This document shows positions 8,768 to 18,263 of a stretch of DNA of 64,000 nt, one piece after another (position 1 is the stretch's first letter; each line of letters begins with the position of its first letter). Position numbers and translations under genes: made by a program. The notes under the pieces are model-generated. The model saw only the letters and a program-made list of their open reading frames with translations, did no database searches and was not told the origin of the DNA. The stretch lies in the NCBI GenBank assembly GCA_947085815.1, contig CAMTXU010000002.1:62001-126000 (forward strand), in the 5' to 3' direction. Origin of the DNA: Fen-1258 sp947085815. GTDB taxonomy: Bacteria; Bacteroidota; Ignavibacteria; Ignavibacteriales; Melioribacteraceae.

Positions 8768-10120
8768 ATGACACTCACAGAAATAAAAATTGGTAAGCCG
8801 CCACACGCTCCATGGGTTAAAAGATACAATTCGCGTCTTGTATCGGCTGATGACGCTGTTAAAGTTATTAAGTCGAAGGACAAAATAATTATTCAACCTG
8901 GATGTTCAGCTCCTTTCGATCTGATTAACGCAATGGTTCGTAGAAAAGATGAATTGCGCGATGTTGAGATTTACCACATACTTATAGTTGGCGACATCCC
9001 TTATGCAAAACTCGGAATGGAAAAACATTTCAAGCACAAAGCCTTTTTTATAGGTCCAAACGCACGCGGTGCCGTTAACGAAGGGAGGGCGGAGTTCATT
9101 CCGATTTTTCTATCTGAAGTTACAATGTTATTCAAACGCGGAGTTATTCAGGCTGATGTCGCGCTGATTCATGTTTCTCCACCGGATGAGCATGGTTTCT
9201 GCAGTTACGGAATTGATGTAGGCAATATTAAAACACCGGCAGAAAAAGCAAAATGCGTAATTGCTCAGGTGAATAAAAATATGCCACGCGCACTCGGCAA
9301 TAGCTTTATCCACGTGAACAAAATAGATTTTATTGTGGAGGTTGATGAACCGTTAAAAGAATTGCCGCAGGTAGACCCCGATGCCACCCCGGAGATGTTA
9401 ACGATATATGATCAAATTGGTCAGCATGTTGCAGGAATGATAGAAGATGGCTCAACACTTCAGATGGGAATTGGAGCCATTCCGGATGCGGTTCTAAAAT
9501 ATCTTCATCATAAAAATGACCTCGGCGTTCACACGGAAATGTTTTCCGATGGATTGATCGAGTTGGTTGAAGAGGGAGTAGTAAACGGTGAAAGAAAAAC
9601 TCTTCATCCGGGAAAAATAATTGCAGGGTTTGTGTTGGGAACTAAACGTTCTTATAATTTTATCGATAACAATCCGATCTTCGAATTTCATCCGCAGGAA
9701 TATGTTAACGATCCGTTTTTAATTTCGAAGAATGATAAAATGGTGGCGATTAATTCCGCAATCGAAATTGATCTCACCGGTCAAGTATGTTCCGATTCGA
9801 TCGGGACAAAATTTTTTAGCGGCATAGGCGGTCAGGTAGATTTTGTGCGCGGTGCGGCACATTCGGAAGGGGGCAAGCCGATTATTGCATTGCCCGCAGC
9901 AACTAAAGACCTAAAGTTTTCTAAAATTGTTTCGACTCTAAAGCCTGGAGCCGGAGTTGTTACCTCGCGAGGTGATGTGCATTATGTTGTAACCGAATAC
10001 GGAGTTGCCTATCTGTTCGGGAAAAGTATCCAGGAAAGAGTACGGGCTTTAATAGATATATCGCACCCGGCATTTAGAAATGAACTTACTGAGTTCGCTA
10101 AAAAAACTTATCACATTTAA
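8768..10120 (+). CDS. Acetyl-CoA hydrolase/transferase family, 4-hydroxybutyrate or acetate CoA-transferase type
   Basis: A 450-residue family I CoA-transferase. The N half has IIQPGCSAPFDLINAM and SPPDEHGFCSYG; the C half has the catalytic glutamate E257 in HTEMFSDGLIEL and the glycine-rich GIGGQVDFVRGAAHSEGGKPI oxyanion loop. It moves CoA between an acyl-CoA and a free acid, commonly acetate. The closest families are AbfT/Cat2 butyrate or 4-hydroxybutyrate CoA-transferases; exact substrates cannot be read here. It lies 8 bases after the alanine dehydrogenase, suggesting a fermentative or amino-acid-degrading two-gene unit. Confidence 0.88.
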   Translation: MTLTEIKIGKPPHAPWVKRYNSRLVSADDAVKVIKSKDKIIIQPGCSAPFDLINAMVRRKDELRDVEIYHILIVGDIPYAKLGMEKHFKHKAFFIGPNARGAVNEGRAEFIPIFLSEVTMLFKRGVIQADVALIHVSPPDEHGFCSYGIDVGNIKTPAEKAKCVIAQVNKNMPRALGNSFIHVNKIDFIVEVDEPLKELPQVDPDATPEMLTIYDQIGQHVAGMIEDGSTLQMGIGAIPDAVLKYLHHKNDLGVHTEMFSDGLIELVEEGVVNGERKTLHPGKIIAGFVLGTKRSYNFIDNNPIFEFHPQEYVNDPFLISKNDKMVAINSAIEIDLTGQVCSDSIGTKFFSGIGGQVDFVRGAAHSEGGKPIIALPAATKDLKFSKIVSTLKPGAGVVTSRGDVHYVVTEYGVAYLFGKSIQERVRALIDISHPAFRNELTEFAKKTYHI

Positions 10121-10131
10121 GCAGACTAATT

Positions 10132-10827
10132 ATGGTTGCCATTATTGGGGATATTCACGGCTGTTATTATACTTTAGCCGAACTTTATAAAAAAATTATT
10201 TTGTCCTATCCTTCTATTCCTATTTACACTGTCGGTGACTTAGTAGATAGAGGGAACCACAGCTATGAAGTTTTTAATTTTATCATAGACAATAACATCA
10301 TCTTCACACCCGGCAATCACGATTATATGTTCTATCATTTTTTCAAAGATCCGCAAAGCGTTTTTGCCCGGTCCTGGTTTTTCAATGGCAATGAATCGAC
10401 TCTTGAATCGTATGAAAACAGGGAAACGGAAATGTTCAAACACATCGACGCAATTAAAACCGCTCCCCTTTATTATAATTTGCCCGACTGCTTTATCTCT
10501 CATGCAGGAATTTCATCTCAATACGAAAAATATTTACCTTCTAATTTCCGTTTGAGTCTCGATCTTCTGGACTCATTTATTAAGAATGACTTACGGGGCG
10601 ACAGGGGAATCTTATGGACGCGCGACCCGCTGTTGAATATCGGTAAGCTTCAGATAGTTGGGCATACAACTAAGCATGAAATTACTCTAGTTGAAGATTC
10701 GAACACAGTATATATAGATACCGGAGTATTTTTGGGAAATAAATTAAGCGCGGTAATAGTTCACGAGAATCGGATTATTGAGACAGTTGAAGAAAAAACT
10801 CACATGGATGATATTATTAAGAATTAA
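10132..10827 (+). CDS. Calcineurin-like metallophosphoesterase (PPP family)
   Basis: A 231-residue phosphatase with the ordered metal motifs GDIHGCYYTL (6-15), GDLVDRG and GNHD, then a histidine in FISHAGIS and a late GHT. This is the bacterial PPP serine/threonine phosphatase or ApaH-like pattern, with two metals in the active site. Substrate could be a phosphoprotein or a dinucleotide. It starts 11 bases after the CoA-transferase stop, so it is probably in the same transcript. Nothing in it points to a specific partner. Confidence 0.85.
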   Translation: MVAIIGDIHGCYYTLAELYKKIILSYPSIPIYTVGDLVDRGNHSYEVFNFIIDNNIIFTPGNHDYMFYHFFKDPQSVFARSWFFNGNESTLESYENRETEMFKHIDAIKTAPLYYNLPDCFISHAGISSQYEKYLPSNFRLSLDLLDSFIKNDLRGDRGILWTRDPLLNIGKLQIVGHTTKHEITLVEDSNTVYIDTGVFLGNKLSAVIVHENRIIETVEEKTHMDDIIKN

Positions 10828-10918
10828 TTTTTGCAGTAAAATAAGATTAAGAAATTGACGGACAATTTATTGCAGAGAGCTTTCTACCAGTCTGTAATAT
10901 TTTCATGATCTACTTTAG

Positions 10919-10949
10919 TTTATAAGCAAAAAATAATTTTATAACTTTG
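10919..10949 (+). promoter_or_regulatory. Candidate Bacteroidota-type promoter upstream of sprA
   Basis: TTTA at 10919-10922, then 19 bases, then TAACTTTG at 10942-10949, which matches TAnnTTTG exactly. The predicted transcript would start near 10955, about 85 bases before the first in-frame sprA start. The same arrangement recurs at 33529-33559. Confidence 0.45.
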
Positions 10950-11040
10950 CACGCTCTAAATTGATGAGCCTTAGTCACCTCAAGTTTAAAAGCTCTGTGT
11001 GGAGAGTTGCTGAGCGACTAAAAATTACCCAAAAAAAAGA

Positions 11041-14000
11041 TTGCCATTTGGTTATTTTTTAATAAATTTTGATTATAAAAAAGAGGAGGATTATAGATAT
11101 TTTTTACAATTAACAATTATTCGTGAGATTACCATTTCTCCTCAACTCAAAAATAACTTAAAGCTGGGATTCAAACTTTTTTTGGTTCCCTTTTTTATTA
11201 TAAGCATTTCTGTTCTTCTAGGATTTAGGAATTTAGAACACACAGAAATAGACAAGCAGCTTCAGGTTGAATCTTGTTTCGATTTACTCTCCATGGTAAA
11301 TTCTTCCTCTAACAGCTATAAAATTCCATTAGACAAACTAAATATTCAGTCGCGCGGAGAAGTTGCCATCCCCCATTCGACGGAAAAGTTTGTTGCCATT
11401 CCGGATTCTACAGTTAAAGTAAAAGAAATTGCCTCTGATTCTACTTCTACAAAAAAACAAATTGTTTCTCCCGATTCTACGGTGAAGATTAGAAGTAATA
11501 TCCACCCGGATTCAATGGCAACATTAATTGCGAAGGATAGTTTAAAATCCACCCCGGTTTCAGGTGTAATAATCCATGATTCAGTTAAATCAAAAATATC
11601 GATCGCCGATTCATTGCGCTTCAGATCAAAACAAGATTCTCTTAAACGAATTGAAGCTATGGCTATAGATTCAACCTACCGGTTAAAATATTTTAGATAC
11701 CACCGTGAAGATTATCCAAATGTGTTATTCAGAAAGAAAAAACAATCCAGTTTTTTTGTACGACCTTCCGAGGGAGTTATATCTAGAATTGAATTGATGG
11801 ATTCAACCGGTTCACTGGTAACCATCAAAGAGACGATTGGCGGCTCTCCTTTCCGTATACCGCTTAAAATTCCATTTGAGGAATATGTAAAACTCCGGCT
11901 CGATGCGATTTCGAGAGAAACTTGGGAAGCGAGAGCTTACGAGTATAAATTAAAAGAATCGAAGAAAGATCTTAATCAATTAATTACAGATCTAACTAAC
12001 ATTGATATACCGTTACCAAGTTCTCCTCTGTTAAGTATTTTTGGTCGCCCTAATATTAATCTCAAGATAAACGGTCAGGTAGATATACATGGTGCTTGGC
12101 GTAATGAAACTACTACAGGTATTACAACATCGGCTTTGGGTAATACGCGCAATGAACCCGACTTCAAACAAACTGTGCAAATTAATTTGGCGGGTACTAT
12201 AGGGGATAAACTTACTCTCGGCGCAGATTGGAATACTGAGCGGCAATTTCAATATGAGAATCAACTAAAATTAAAATACATCGGCTTTGAGGATGAGATA
12301 ATTCAGAGTATCGAAGCCGGAAACGTTTCTCTTCAAACCTCACCTCTTATAGGCGGCAGCGAAGCTTTGTTTGGTGTCAAGGCTCAATTTAAGCTGGGAC
12401 CTTTTTCTTTGACGGCACTCGCGTCTCAAAAGAAAAGTGAAATCAAGGAGATGTCGGTTAGCGGAGGAGCGAAATCTCAAAAATTTGAAATTCACGCTTA
12501 TGATTATTCTCCCAACCATTTCTTCATTCATGAAAAATACGCTGATCCGGTTGTCTTCAATAATTATTTCGGTAATCCGGTTCCCAACCAGAATAAAACA
12601 CTATATGTGAAAGATATTCAAGTATGGAAAACTATAACCGGTCTTTACACTCCTAATGAAAGAAAGGGAAATGCGTTCATCGATCTTTCGAGTCGTTCTT
12701 TAGGGACACTTTATGATAATAGTCAGTATCGAGACAGCACAATAGATTCTCAACCGGGCATTAAGGAAATTGATAGAAGATTTATTTTGCTTCAACCGGG
12801 AACAGACTACGAATTGCATCCGGAAACCGGTTTCATAACATTCAAGACACAAATACAGCAACAGGACGCTATTGCTGTAGCTTTCCGTCAGGAGGGAAAC
12901 CCATCTTCTCCTAATGATGATATCTATTACGGCGAATTTATTAATGATTTACAAAACACAAATATCACCCGCTTAGTTCTTCTTCTTGTTAAGCCTCAAA
13001 ATTTACAACCGGACTTCAAAAAAGCATGGCAGTTGCAGCTTAGAAATATTTATCCTGTCGGTGGACGTGATGTGAAAGAAGAAGGATTTGTTCTCGATAT
13101 GAATTACCGTATCGAAGGGCAGGAACTGCAAAATAATTATAAAGGAATAAAATTACTTGAAGCTTTTGGTCTTGATAAAACAGATAAGAGCGGAACCAGC
13201 ACTCAACCCGATGGGGCATTCGACTTCTTCCCCAATCGTACAATCTTCCCGAGTACCGGTGAAATCATATTCCCCGTTTTGCAGCCATTCGGAAAAGATT
13301 TTCCCGTTGGCAAGTTGCCGGACTCTCTAAAATATCAGGCTATCTACGATACTACCGTAACGTTCGCCAAGCAGGATCGTACAAAAGATAAATTTGTTCT
13401 TGCCGGTGAGTATTCCGCGGCGGTAAGCTCCGTTTATAATATCGGATTCAGTGCCGTGGAAAATTCGGTTAAAGTTCTTTTGAACGGACAACCATTGAAA
13501 GAGGGGGTAGGGTATACGGTTGATTACAATTTAGGTCAGATTTTAATTAGAGACGATAAAGCACTTGTACCGGGTGCAGATCTAAGAATAACTTATGAAC
13601 AGAATGACCTCTTCCAGCTTGCCTCCAAAACCTTGCTTGGATTGCGCGGACTTTTCGAATTTAACAGAGAAACCACATTGGGATTTTCTTTCTTGAATTT
13701 GAATCAGCAAACATTGAGCGACAAAGTAAGAATTGGTGAAGAGCCGATGAACAATTCTATTTATGGGTTTGATTTTAGAACTAATATTAATCTGCCCTTC
13801 ATTACAAAAGCGCTGGATAAAATTATTTCTACAGCGGTTCCATCTTCTTTTTCTATGAGTGCTGAATACGCTTATATAAATCCGGATCCGAACACAAAGA
13901 AGAGTACCATTTCCAGCGATGATGGTAGAAGCATTGCATACGTAGATGACTTTGAAGGTGCCAAAAGAATTATCCCGGTAGGCATTGGATATGGTCAGTG

Positions 14001-17000
14001 GCACGATATAAGCGTTCCTCTAAATCTTCCTTACATTGGTAATCTCGACCAATATGATATCAATTTTCAAAAAGATGTTCAGATGAACTATAAGGCAAAA
14101 ACATATTGGTTCAACCGAACTCCTTCCGATGTTACGGTGAAAGATATTTATGGTGAGAGAAAAAAAGCCGCACCGGATGCTTCTCTTATTCCTGCTCTTG
14201 ATCTTGTCTTTGATCCTGCTTTACCCGGAGCTTACAATTACGTTCCCAATCTCGGCTCTAAATTCAAAAATTGGGGCGGATTTATGAAGACACTTTCTTC
14301 TACAGCTAATAATTTGATAGAGGAAAATATTGAATTCATTGAGTTCTGGTTAAACGCAGTGGATCCTCCGAAAGATTTAAAAATAAATATCGATCTCGGT
14401 CAGATCAGCGAAGATGTGATTCCAAATAATAAACTTGATACGGAAGATAAAAATTCGAACTCACTTGTTGATGAAGGTGAGGATACAGGTATTGACGGCG
14501 TTAAGGATTTTGAAGAATCGTTTTATAGTGCTGCCAACCCGGATCCGAGTAACGACAATTATTCATTTCAGCTAACACAAAATCCCGATTACTCAAGAGT
14601 CAACGGGACTGAGGGAAATGCCGTGGCAATCGATAAAGGCAGGTTGCCAGATACCGAAGATCTAAATGGTAATTTTACTCTTGACCGTACAAATAGTTTT
14701 TTCCGTTATGTTGTACCAGTCGATACCAACCGCGCCATTAATAAATTTGTGCAGGGAGGCAATCCAAATTCCGGCTGGTATCTTTACAGAATTCCTTTAA
14801 AAGATTTTATAGCCGAATTTAATAAACCAAGTTTTTCCGTAATCGAATTTATTCGTGTTTGGGTTTCCGGTGTTTCAGAACCGGTTCATATAAGATTTGC
14901 CGAGATGAATCTTGTCGGAAATCAATGGCAGAAAGTTTTGTATCCTCCTAAAATTACTCTTGCTGATACCGTACTTACTGTCTCCACAATAAACATAGAG
15001 GATAATCCGGAGTATAAATCGCCGCCGGGAGTTTTTCAGGAAAGAGATAGAACACAACCTAATTACGATATCTATAAAAATGAACAAGCACTTAATCTTA
15101 TCATAAAAAAACTTGATGACGGAGACAGCCGCGAAGTTGTTCGGTATCTTTTCAAACCACTTGATGTTTTTAATTATAAAGAGCTGAAATTATTTATTCA
15201 CTCCGATAAAAATGAATTGCCCGGATCGGTTTCCTACTTTGATCCTACAAATCCGAATAATTATGCTTCCGAAGTTTATCTTCGCTTCGGCTCGGACTCT
15301 ACAAATTATTATGAGTACCGGCAACCGGTTAGATATAATCCCATGCCGGCAGATAACCCAGGATGGGATGAAGTTAGCATGGTGTTTGCGCAGCTTACCG
15401 CTATTAAACAAAAGCGAGACTCTCTTGCTTCAAGATCTCTCTATACCGTTGCTGTCCCCGGGAAAGTTGGGCATACTTATGGCGTAAGAGGAGAACCAAC
15501 ATTAACCAGAATAACATTTTTTAAGGTTGGAATCATTAATCCTTCTGGAAAGGGAAGACCCAACGAGGCTGTTTCGGGAAGTGTATGGATTAATGAACTG
15601 CGCGTACTTGAAGCCGATGCTACGCCAGGGTGGGCTTACAGCGGAAATGCTTCCTTAAAATTGGCTGACCTTTTAAGTATCAGCGGAAATGTGAGTCAGA
15701 AGAATCCCTACTTCCATGGTCTGGCTGATAGATTTGGAGGAAGAGATGATCAGATGAACTGGGGAGTAGCTGTTGATCTTGACGTCCTAAAATTATTACC
15801 GGTGAATCTATCCGGAAGTAATCTAAGAGTATCCTATTCCAGAACTGAACAGAAAAGCAGTCCGTTATATACGCCTGGTAAAGATATAAAAATCTCGGAG
15901 GCGCAGAATCAAGTACGGCAAGCTTTAATTGAAAAGAATACTCTCACTCCCGAAGAGATTGAAAAAGTTGTGGCTGGTTTGAAAGATGATGCTCAAACAG
16001 AAAATATCTCTGAGACATGGACAGTATCAAATATCAAAATAAAAATTCCGACAGATCTTTGGTATATAAGAGATACATTCAACAATCTCAGTTTCTCATT
16101 CAACTACAATAAATCAAGAGGCAAGTCACCATCTGTTCTAGCAAGTAACAGCTGGATCTGGAATGCGAGCGCGAGTTACTCTGTTAATTTTAGTCCCGAA
16201 CTTTATTTTAAGCCGGTTGATATTCCGATAATCGGAAGTCTCTTCGATCTATTTTCCGACTATCGCGATGTGAAAATTTATTTTTTACCTCAATCATTCA
16301 GTACACAAATAACTGCAAACAGAAAACGAAATTTCACTCAAAACAGAACTGCCACTACAATTACTCCGCCAAATATTTTGAGAGATTTCACCTCTACAAG
16401 AGGCGCCGGTTTTAATTGGTCTATTACCGAAGGGGGATTTTTGAATCTCTCTATGAATTATAATTTTGATGTTTCATCAACCCTAGCCTATCTGTTAACT
16501 GTTGATAAAGATATTGAAAGATCAGAAAGTGAAATATGGCGAGATATTCTTGGCGGAAATCTCTTCGGAAAAGATTACGGCTACAAGCAATCACTCGATA
16601 TAAAAACAAATCCGAAACTTCCATCAATCTGGGATTTGAACCGCTTCATCACAATCAACGGTGGTTATTCAGTTAATTATAGCTGGCAAAACAATTTTAC
16701 ACAAGGTAGTTTAGGAAGAAGCGGAGGATATTCTAATAGAATTAATCTGGGACTTTCTGTTCGGGTGAAATCCATTTTTGCGCCATTATTTAAGGAAGAT
16801 ATTTCTGCTCCGTCACAAGTTATTCAACCGGAGAGCGGAAAAATTGGTGGGCGAGGTAGACCACGTTCCTCTCAACAAATAGTTAAACCAATAAATGAAG
16901 ATTCTATTGCTGTTCTTCAAGATTCAACTATACTTGCCACCGATTCTACCGCAATTGCGGTAGAGGATACAGTTAAGAAGGGTCCAAGCTCAATACAAAA

Positions 17001-18240
17001 ATCATTGGAGTATTTGAAACTTGGTTTAAAGTGGCTATTGCTTGATTATGATAATGTTTCGATTACGTTTTCACAATCAAGTTCTTATGTTGGCGGTGGT
17101 CTCGAAGGGGAAGGAACCGGATTTAATAATTTCTGGGGATTCGCGCAAAATAATTCTAAAGGTCCATCCCGTTTGTTTATGCTGGGTCTTTCAAACGATT
17201 TGGGACGGCGCGCCCCGTTTGGAAATTTGCAGGATAGCTATACACAGAAAAATGATGTCACTTTTAAGACACAACGACCTCTCTGGGAAGGAGCGCAATT
17301 AGATCTTACCTGGTCGGTGGGTTGGAGTATGAACAAAGGTATAACAATTCAGACAGACTCACTCGGTGGTGTGCAAATATCAAATATTCTTGCTACCGGT
17401 ATGCTCGATAGATCATTTTTAAGTTTGCCACCAACACTAATATTTTCTTTTTTAGGAAACGGAATAAAAAAAGTTAGTGAGCTTTATAATCCAAAAGCGG
17501 CTAACCCGGGACAAAATCTGTCCGATGCATTCGTAAATGGATTTGAAACTTTCTCAATTCTCTCTAAAATTCCATTATTAGCAAATTTTGCAAAATATAT
17601 TCCACGACCGAATTGGAATTTTACATGGAACGGATTAGAGCAATACGCCATATTTAGTTTTGCAAAGAGAGTTCAGATTACCCACGCCTATATTTCAAAT
17701 TACAGTGAAGGGTGGAAGATTAATCCCGATGGTGTTCAGGAAACCCAGACACAAAGAATTGATTATGCCTTCGCGCCGTTGTTTGGTCTTACGATGAATT
17801 TTGACCAGTTTTTAGGTGGTACTTTTCAAGGGAGCGCGCGATTCTCTACTAAATCATCATTTAGTTTGGGTGTATCTACAAGAAATATCACTGAGGCGTA
17901 TAATCGCGATATAAACATTTCGGCAAGTTTTATGAAATCCGGATTTGATCTTCCTCTCTTCGGAATATCATTAAAGAACGATATTGAAATTTCCTTCTCA
18001 TATACAAGCGGTAAAACCTCAAGCGTAATTTTTGATATGGAAAAATTCAGAGAGAGCGGAACACCGCAGGAAGGTAAAACTAACACTACAATTGAGCCGA
18101 AAATTAGATATGTTATGAGCCAACGTGTTTCACTTACAATATTTTATAGACGAACCAGCATCGAGCCCGAGGGCGCTTCAAGAATTCCTCCTACAACTAC
18201 AAACGAAGCGGGTGTTGATGTTCGAATTGCGATTCAATAA
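11041..18240 (+). CDS. sprA: SprA/Sov family type IX secretion outer-membrane translocon
   Basis: A 2399-residue protein, the expected giant size. SprA forms the 36-strand outer-membrane channel through which T9SS cargo leaves the cell. The N end holds a hydrophobic signal-like segment (FKLFLVPFFIISISVLLGF, about 47-65), then ~120 residues rich in repeated DS/DST units. The family motif YVDDFEG occurs at 967-973. Two Asp/Asn-rich calcium-loop-like stretches follow (DTEDKNSNSLVDEGED and DTEDLNGNFTLD), then long barrel-like alternation to the end. The start is uncertain: the frame begins with TTG and there is no ATG before the signal segment. porX follows after 23 bases, so secretion channel and regulator are adjacent. 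Confidence 0.93.
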   Translation: MPFGYFLINFDYKKEEDYRYFLQLTIIREITISPQLKNNLKLGFKLFLVPFFIISISVLLGFRNLEHTEIDKQLQVESCFDLLSMVNSSSNSYKIPLDKLNIQSRGEVAIPHSTEKFVAIPDSTVKVKEIASDSTSTKKQIVSPDSTVKIRSNIHPDSMATLIAKDSLKSTPVSGVIIHDSVKSKISIADSLRFRSKQDSLKRIEAMAIDSTYRLKYFRYHREDYPNVLFRKKKQSSFFVRPSEGVISRIELMDSTGSLVTIKETIGGSPFRIPLKIPFEEYVKLRLDAISRETWEARAYEYKLKESKKDLNQLITDLTNIDIPLPSSPLLSIFGRPNINLKINGQVDIHGAWRNETTTGITTSALGNTRNEPDFKQTVQINLAGTIGDKLTLGADWNTERQFQYENQLKLKYIGFEDEIIQSIEAGNVSLQTSPLIGGSEALFGVKAQFKLGPFSLTALASQKKSEIKEMSVSGGAKSQKFEIHAYDYSPNHFFIHEKYADPVVFNNYFGNPVPNQNKTLYVKDIQVWKTITGLYTPNERKGNAFIDLSSRSLGTLYDNSQYRDSTIDSQPGIKEIDRRFILLQPGTDYELHPETGFITFKTQIQQQDAIAVAFRQEGNPSSPNDDIYYGEFINDLQNTNITRLVLLLVKPQNLQPDFKKAWQLQLRNIYPVGGRDVKEEGFVLDMNYRIEGQELQNNYKGIKLLEAFGLDKTDKSGTSTQPDGAFDFFPNRTIFPSTGEIIFPVLQPFGKDFPVGKLPDSLKYQAIYDTTVTFAKQDRTKDKFVLAGEYSAAVSSVYNIGFSAVENSVKVLLNGQPLKEGVGYTVDYNLGQILIRDDKALVPGADLRITYEQNDLFQLASKTLLGLRGLFEFNRETTLGFSFLNLNQQTLSDKVRIGEEPMNNSIYGFDFRTNINLPFITKALDKIISTAVPSSFSMSAEYAYINPDPNTKKSTISSDDGRSIAYVDDFEGAKRIIPVGIGYGQWHDISVPLNLPYIGNLDQYDINFQKDVQMNYKAKTYWFNRTPSDVTVKDIYGERKKAAPDASLIPALDLVFDPALPGAYNYVPNLGSKFKNWGGFMKTLSSTANNLIEENIEFIEFWLNAVDPPKDLKINIDLGQISEDVIPNNKLDTEDKNSNSLVDEGEDTGIDGVKDFEESFYSAANPDPSNDNYSFQLTQNPDYSRVNGTEGNAVAIDKGRLPDTEDLNGNFTLDRTNSFFRYVVPVDTNRAINKFVQGGNPNSGWYLYRIPLKDFIAEFNKPSFSVIEFIRVWVSGVSEPVHIRFAEMNLVGNQWQKVLYPPKITLADTVLTVSTINIEDNPEYKSPPGVFQERDRTQPNYDIYKNEQALNLIIKKLDDGDSREVVRYLFKPLDVFNYKELKLFIHSDKNELPGSVSYFDPTNPNNYASEVYLRFGSDSTNYYEYRQPVRYNPMPADNPGWDEVSMVFAQLTAIKQKRDSLASRSLYTVAVPGKVGHTYGVRGEPTLTRITFFKVGIINPSGKGRPNEAVSGSVWINELRVLEADATPGWAYSGNASLKLADLLSISGNVSQKNPYFHGLADRFGGRDDQMNWGVAVDLDVLKLLPVNLSGSNLRVSYSRTEQKSSPLYTPGKDIKISEAQNQVRQALIEKNTLTPEEIEKVVAGLKDDAQTENISETWTVSNIKIKIPTDLWYIRDTFNNLSFSFNYNKSRGKSPSVLASNSWIWNASASYSVNFSPELYFKPVDIPIIGSLFDLFSDYRDVKIYFLPQSFSTQITANRKRNFTQNRTATTITPPNILRDFTSTRGAGFNWSITEGGFLNLSMNYNFDVSSTLAYLLTVDKDIERSESEIWRDILGGNLFGKDYGYKQSLDIKTNPKLPSIWDLNRFITINGGYSVNYSWQNNFTQGSLGRSGGYSNRINLGLSVRVKSIFAPLFKEDISAPSQVIQPESGKIGGRGRPRSSQQIVKPINEDSIAVLQDSTILATDSTAIAVEDTVKKGPSSIQKSLEYLKLGLKWLLLDYDNVSITFSQSSSYVGGGLEGEGTGFNNFWGFAQNNSKGPSRLFMLGLSNDLGRRAPFGNLQDSYTQKNDVTFKTQRPLWEGAQLDLTWSVGWSMNKGITIQTDSLGGVQISNILATGMLDRSFLSLPPTLIFSFLGNGIKKVSELYNPKAANPGQNLSDAFVNGFETFSILSKIPLLANFAKYIPRPNWNFTWNGLEQYAIFSFAKRVQITHAYISNYSEGWKINPDGVQETQTQRIDYAFAPLFGLTMNFDQFLGGTFQGSARFSTKSSFSLGVSTRNITEAYNRDINISASFMKSGFDLPLFGISLKNDIEISFSYTSGKTSSVIFDMEKFRESGTPQEGKTNTTIEPKIRYVMSQRVSLTIFYRRTSIEPEGASRIPPTTTNEAGVDVRIAIQ

Positions 18241-18263
18241 ATCATCCGGTTGATTGCCGTTAT

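Noticed and set aside
13582..14004. 140-residue minus-strand ORF inside sprA
   Set aside because: Antisense shadow of a conserved SprA region that includes YVDDFEG.
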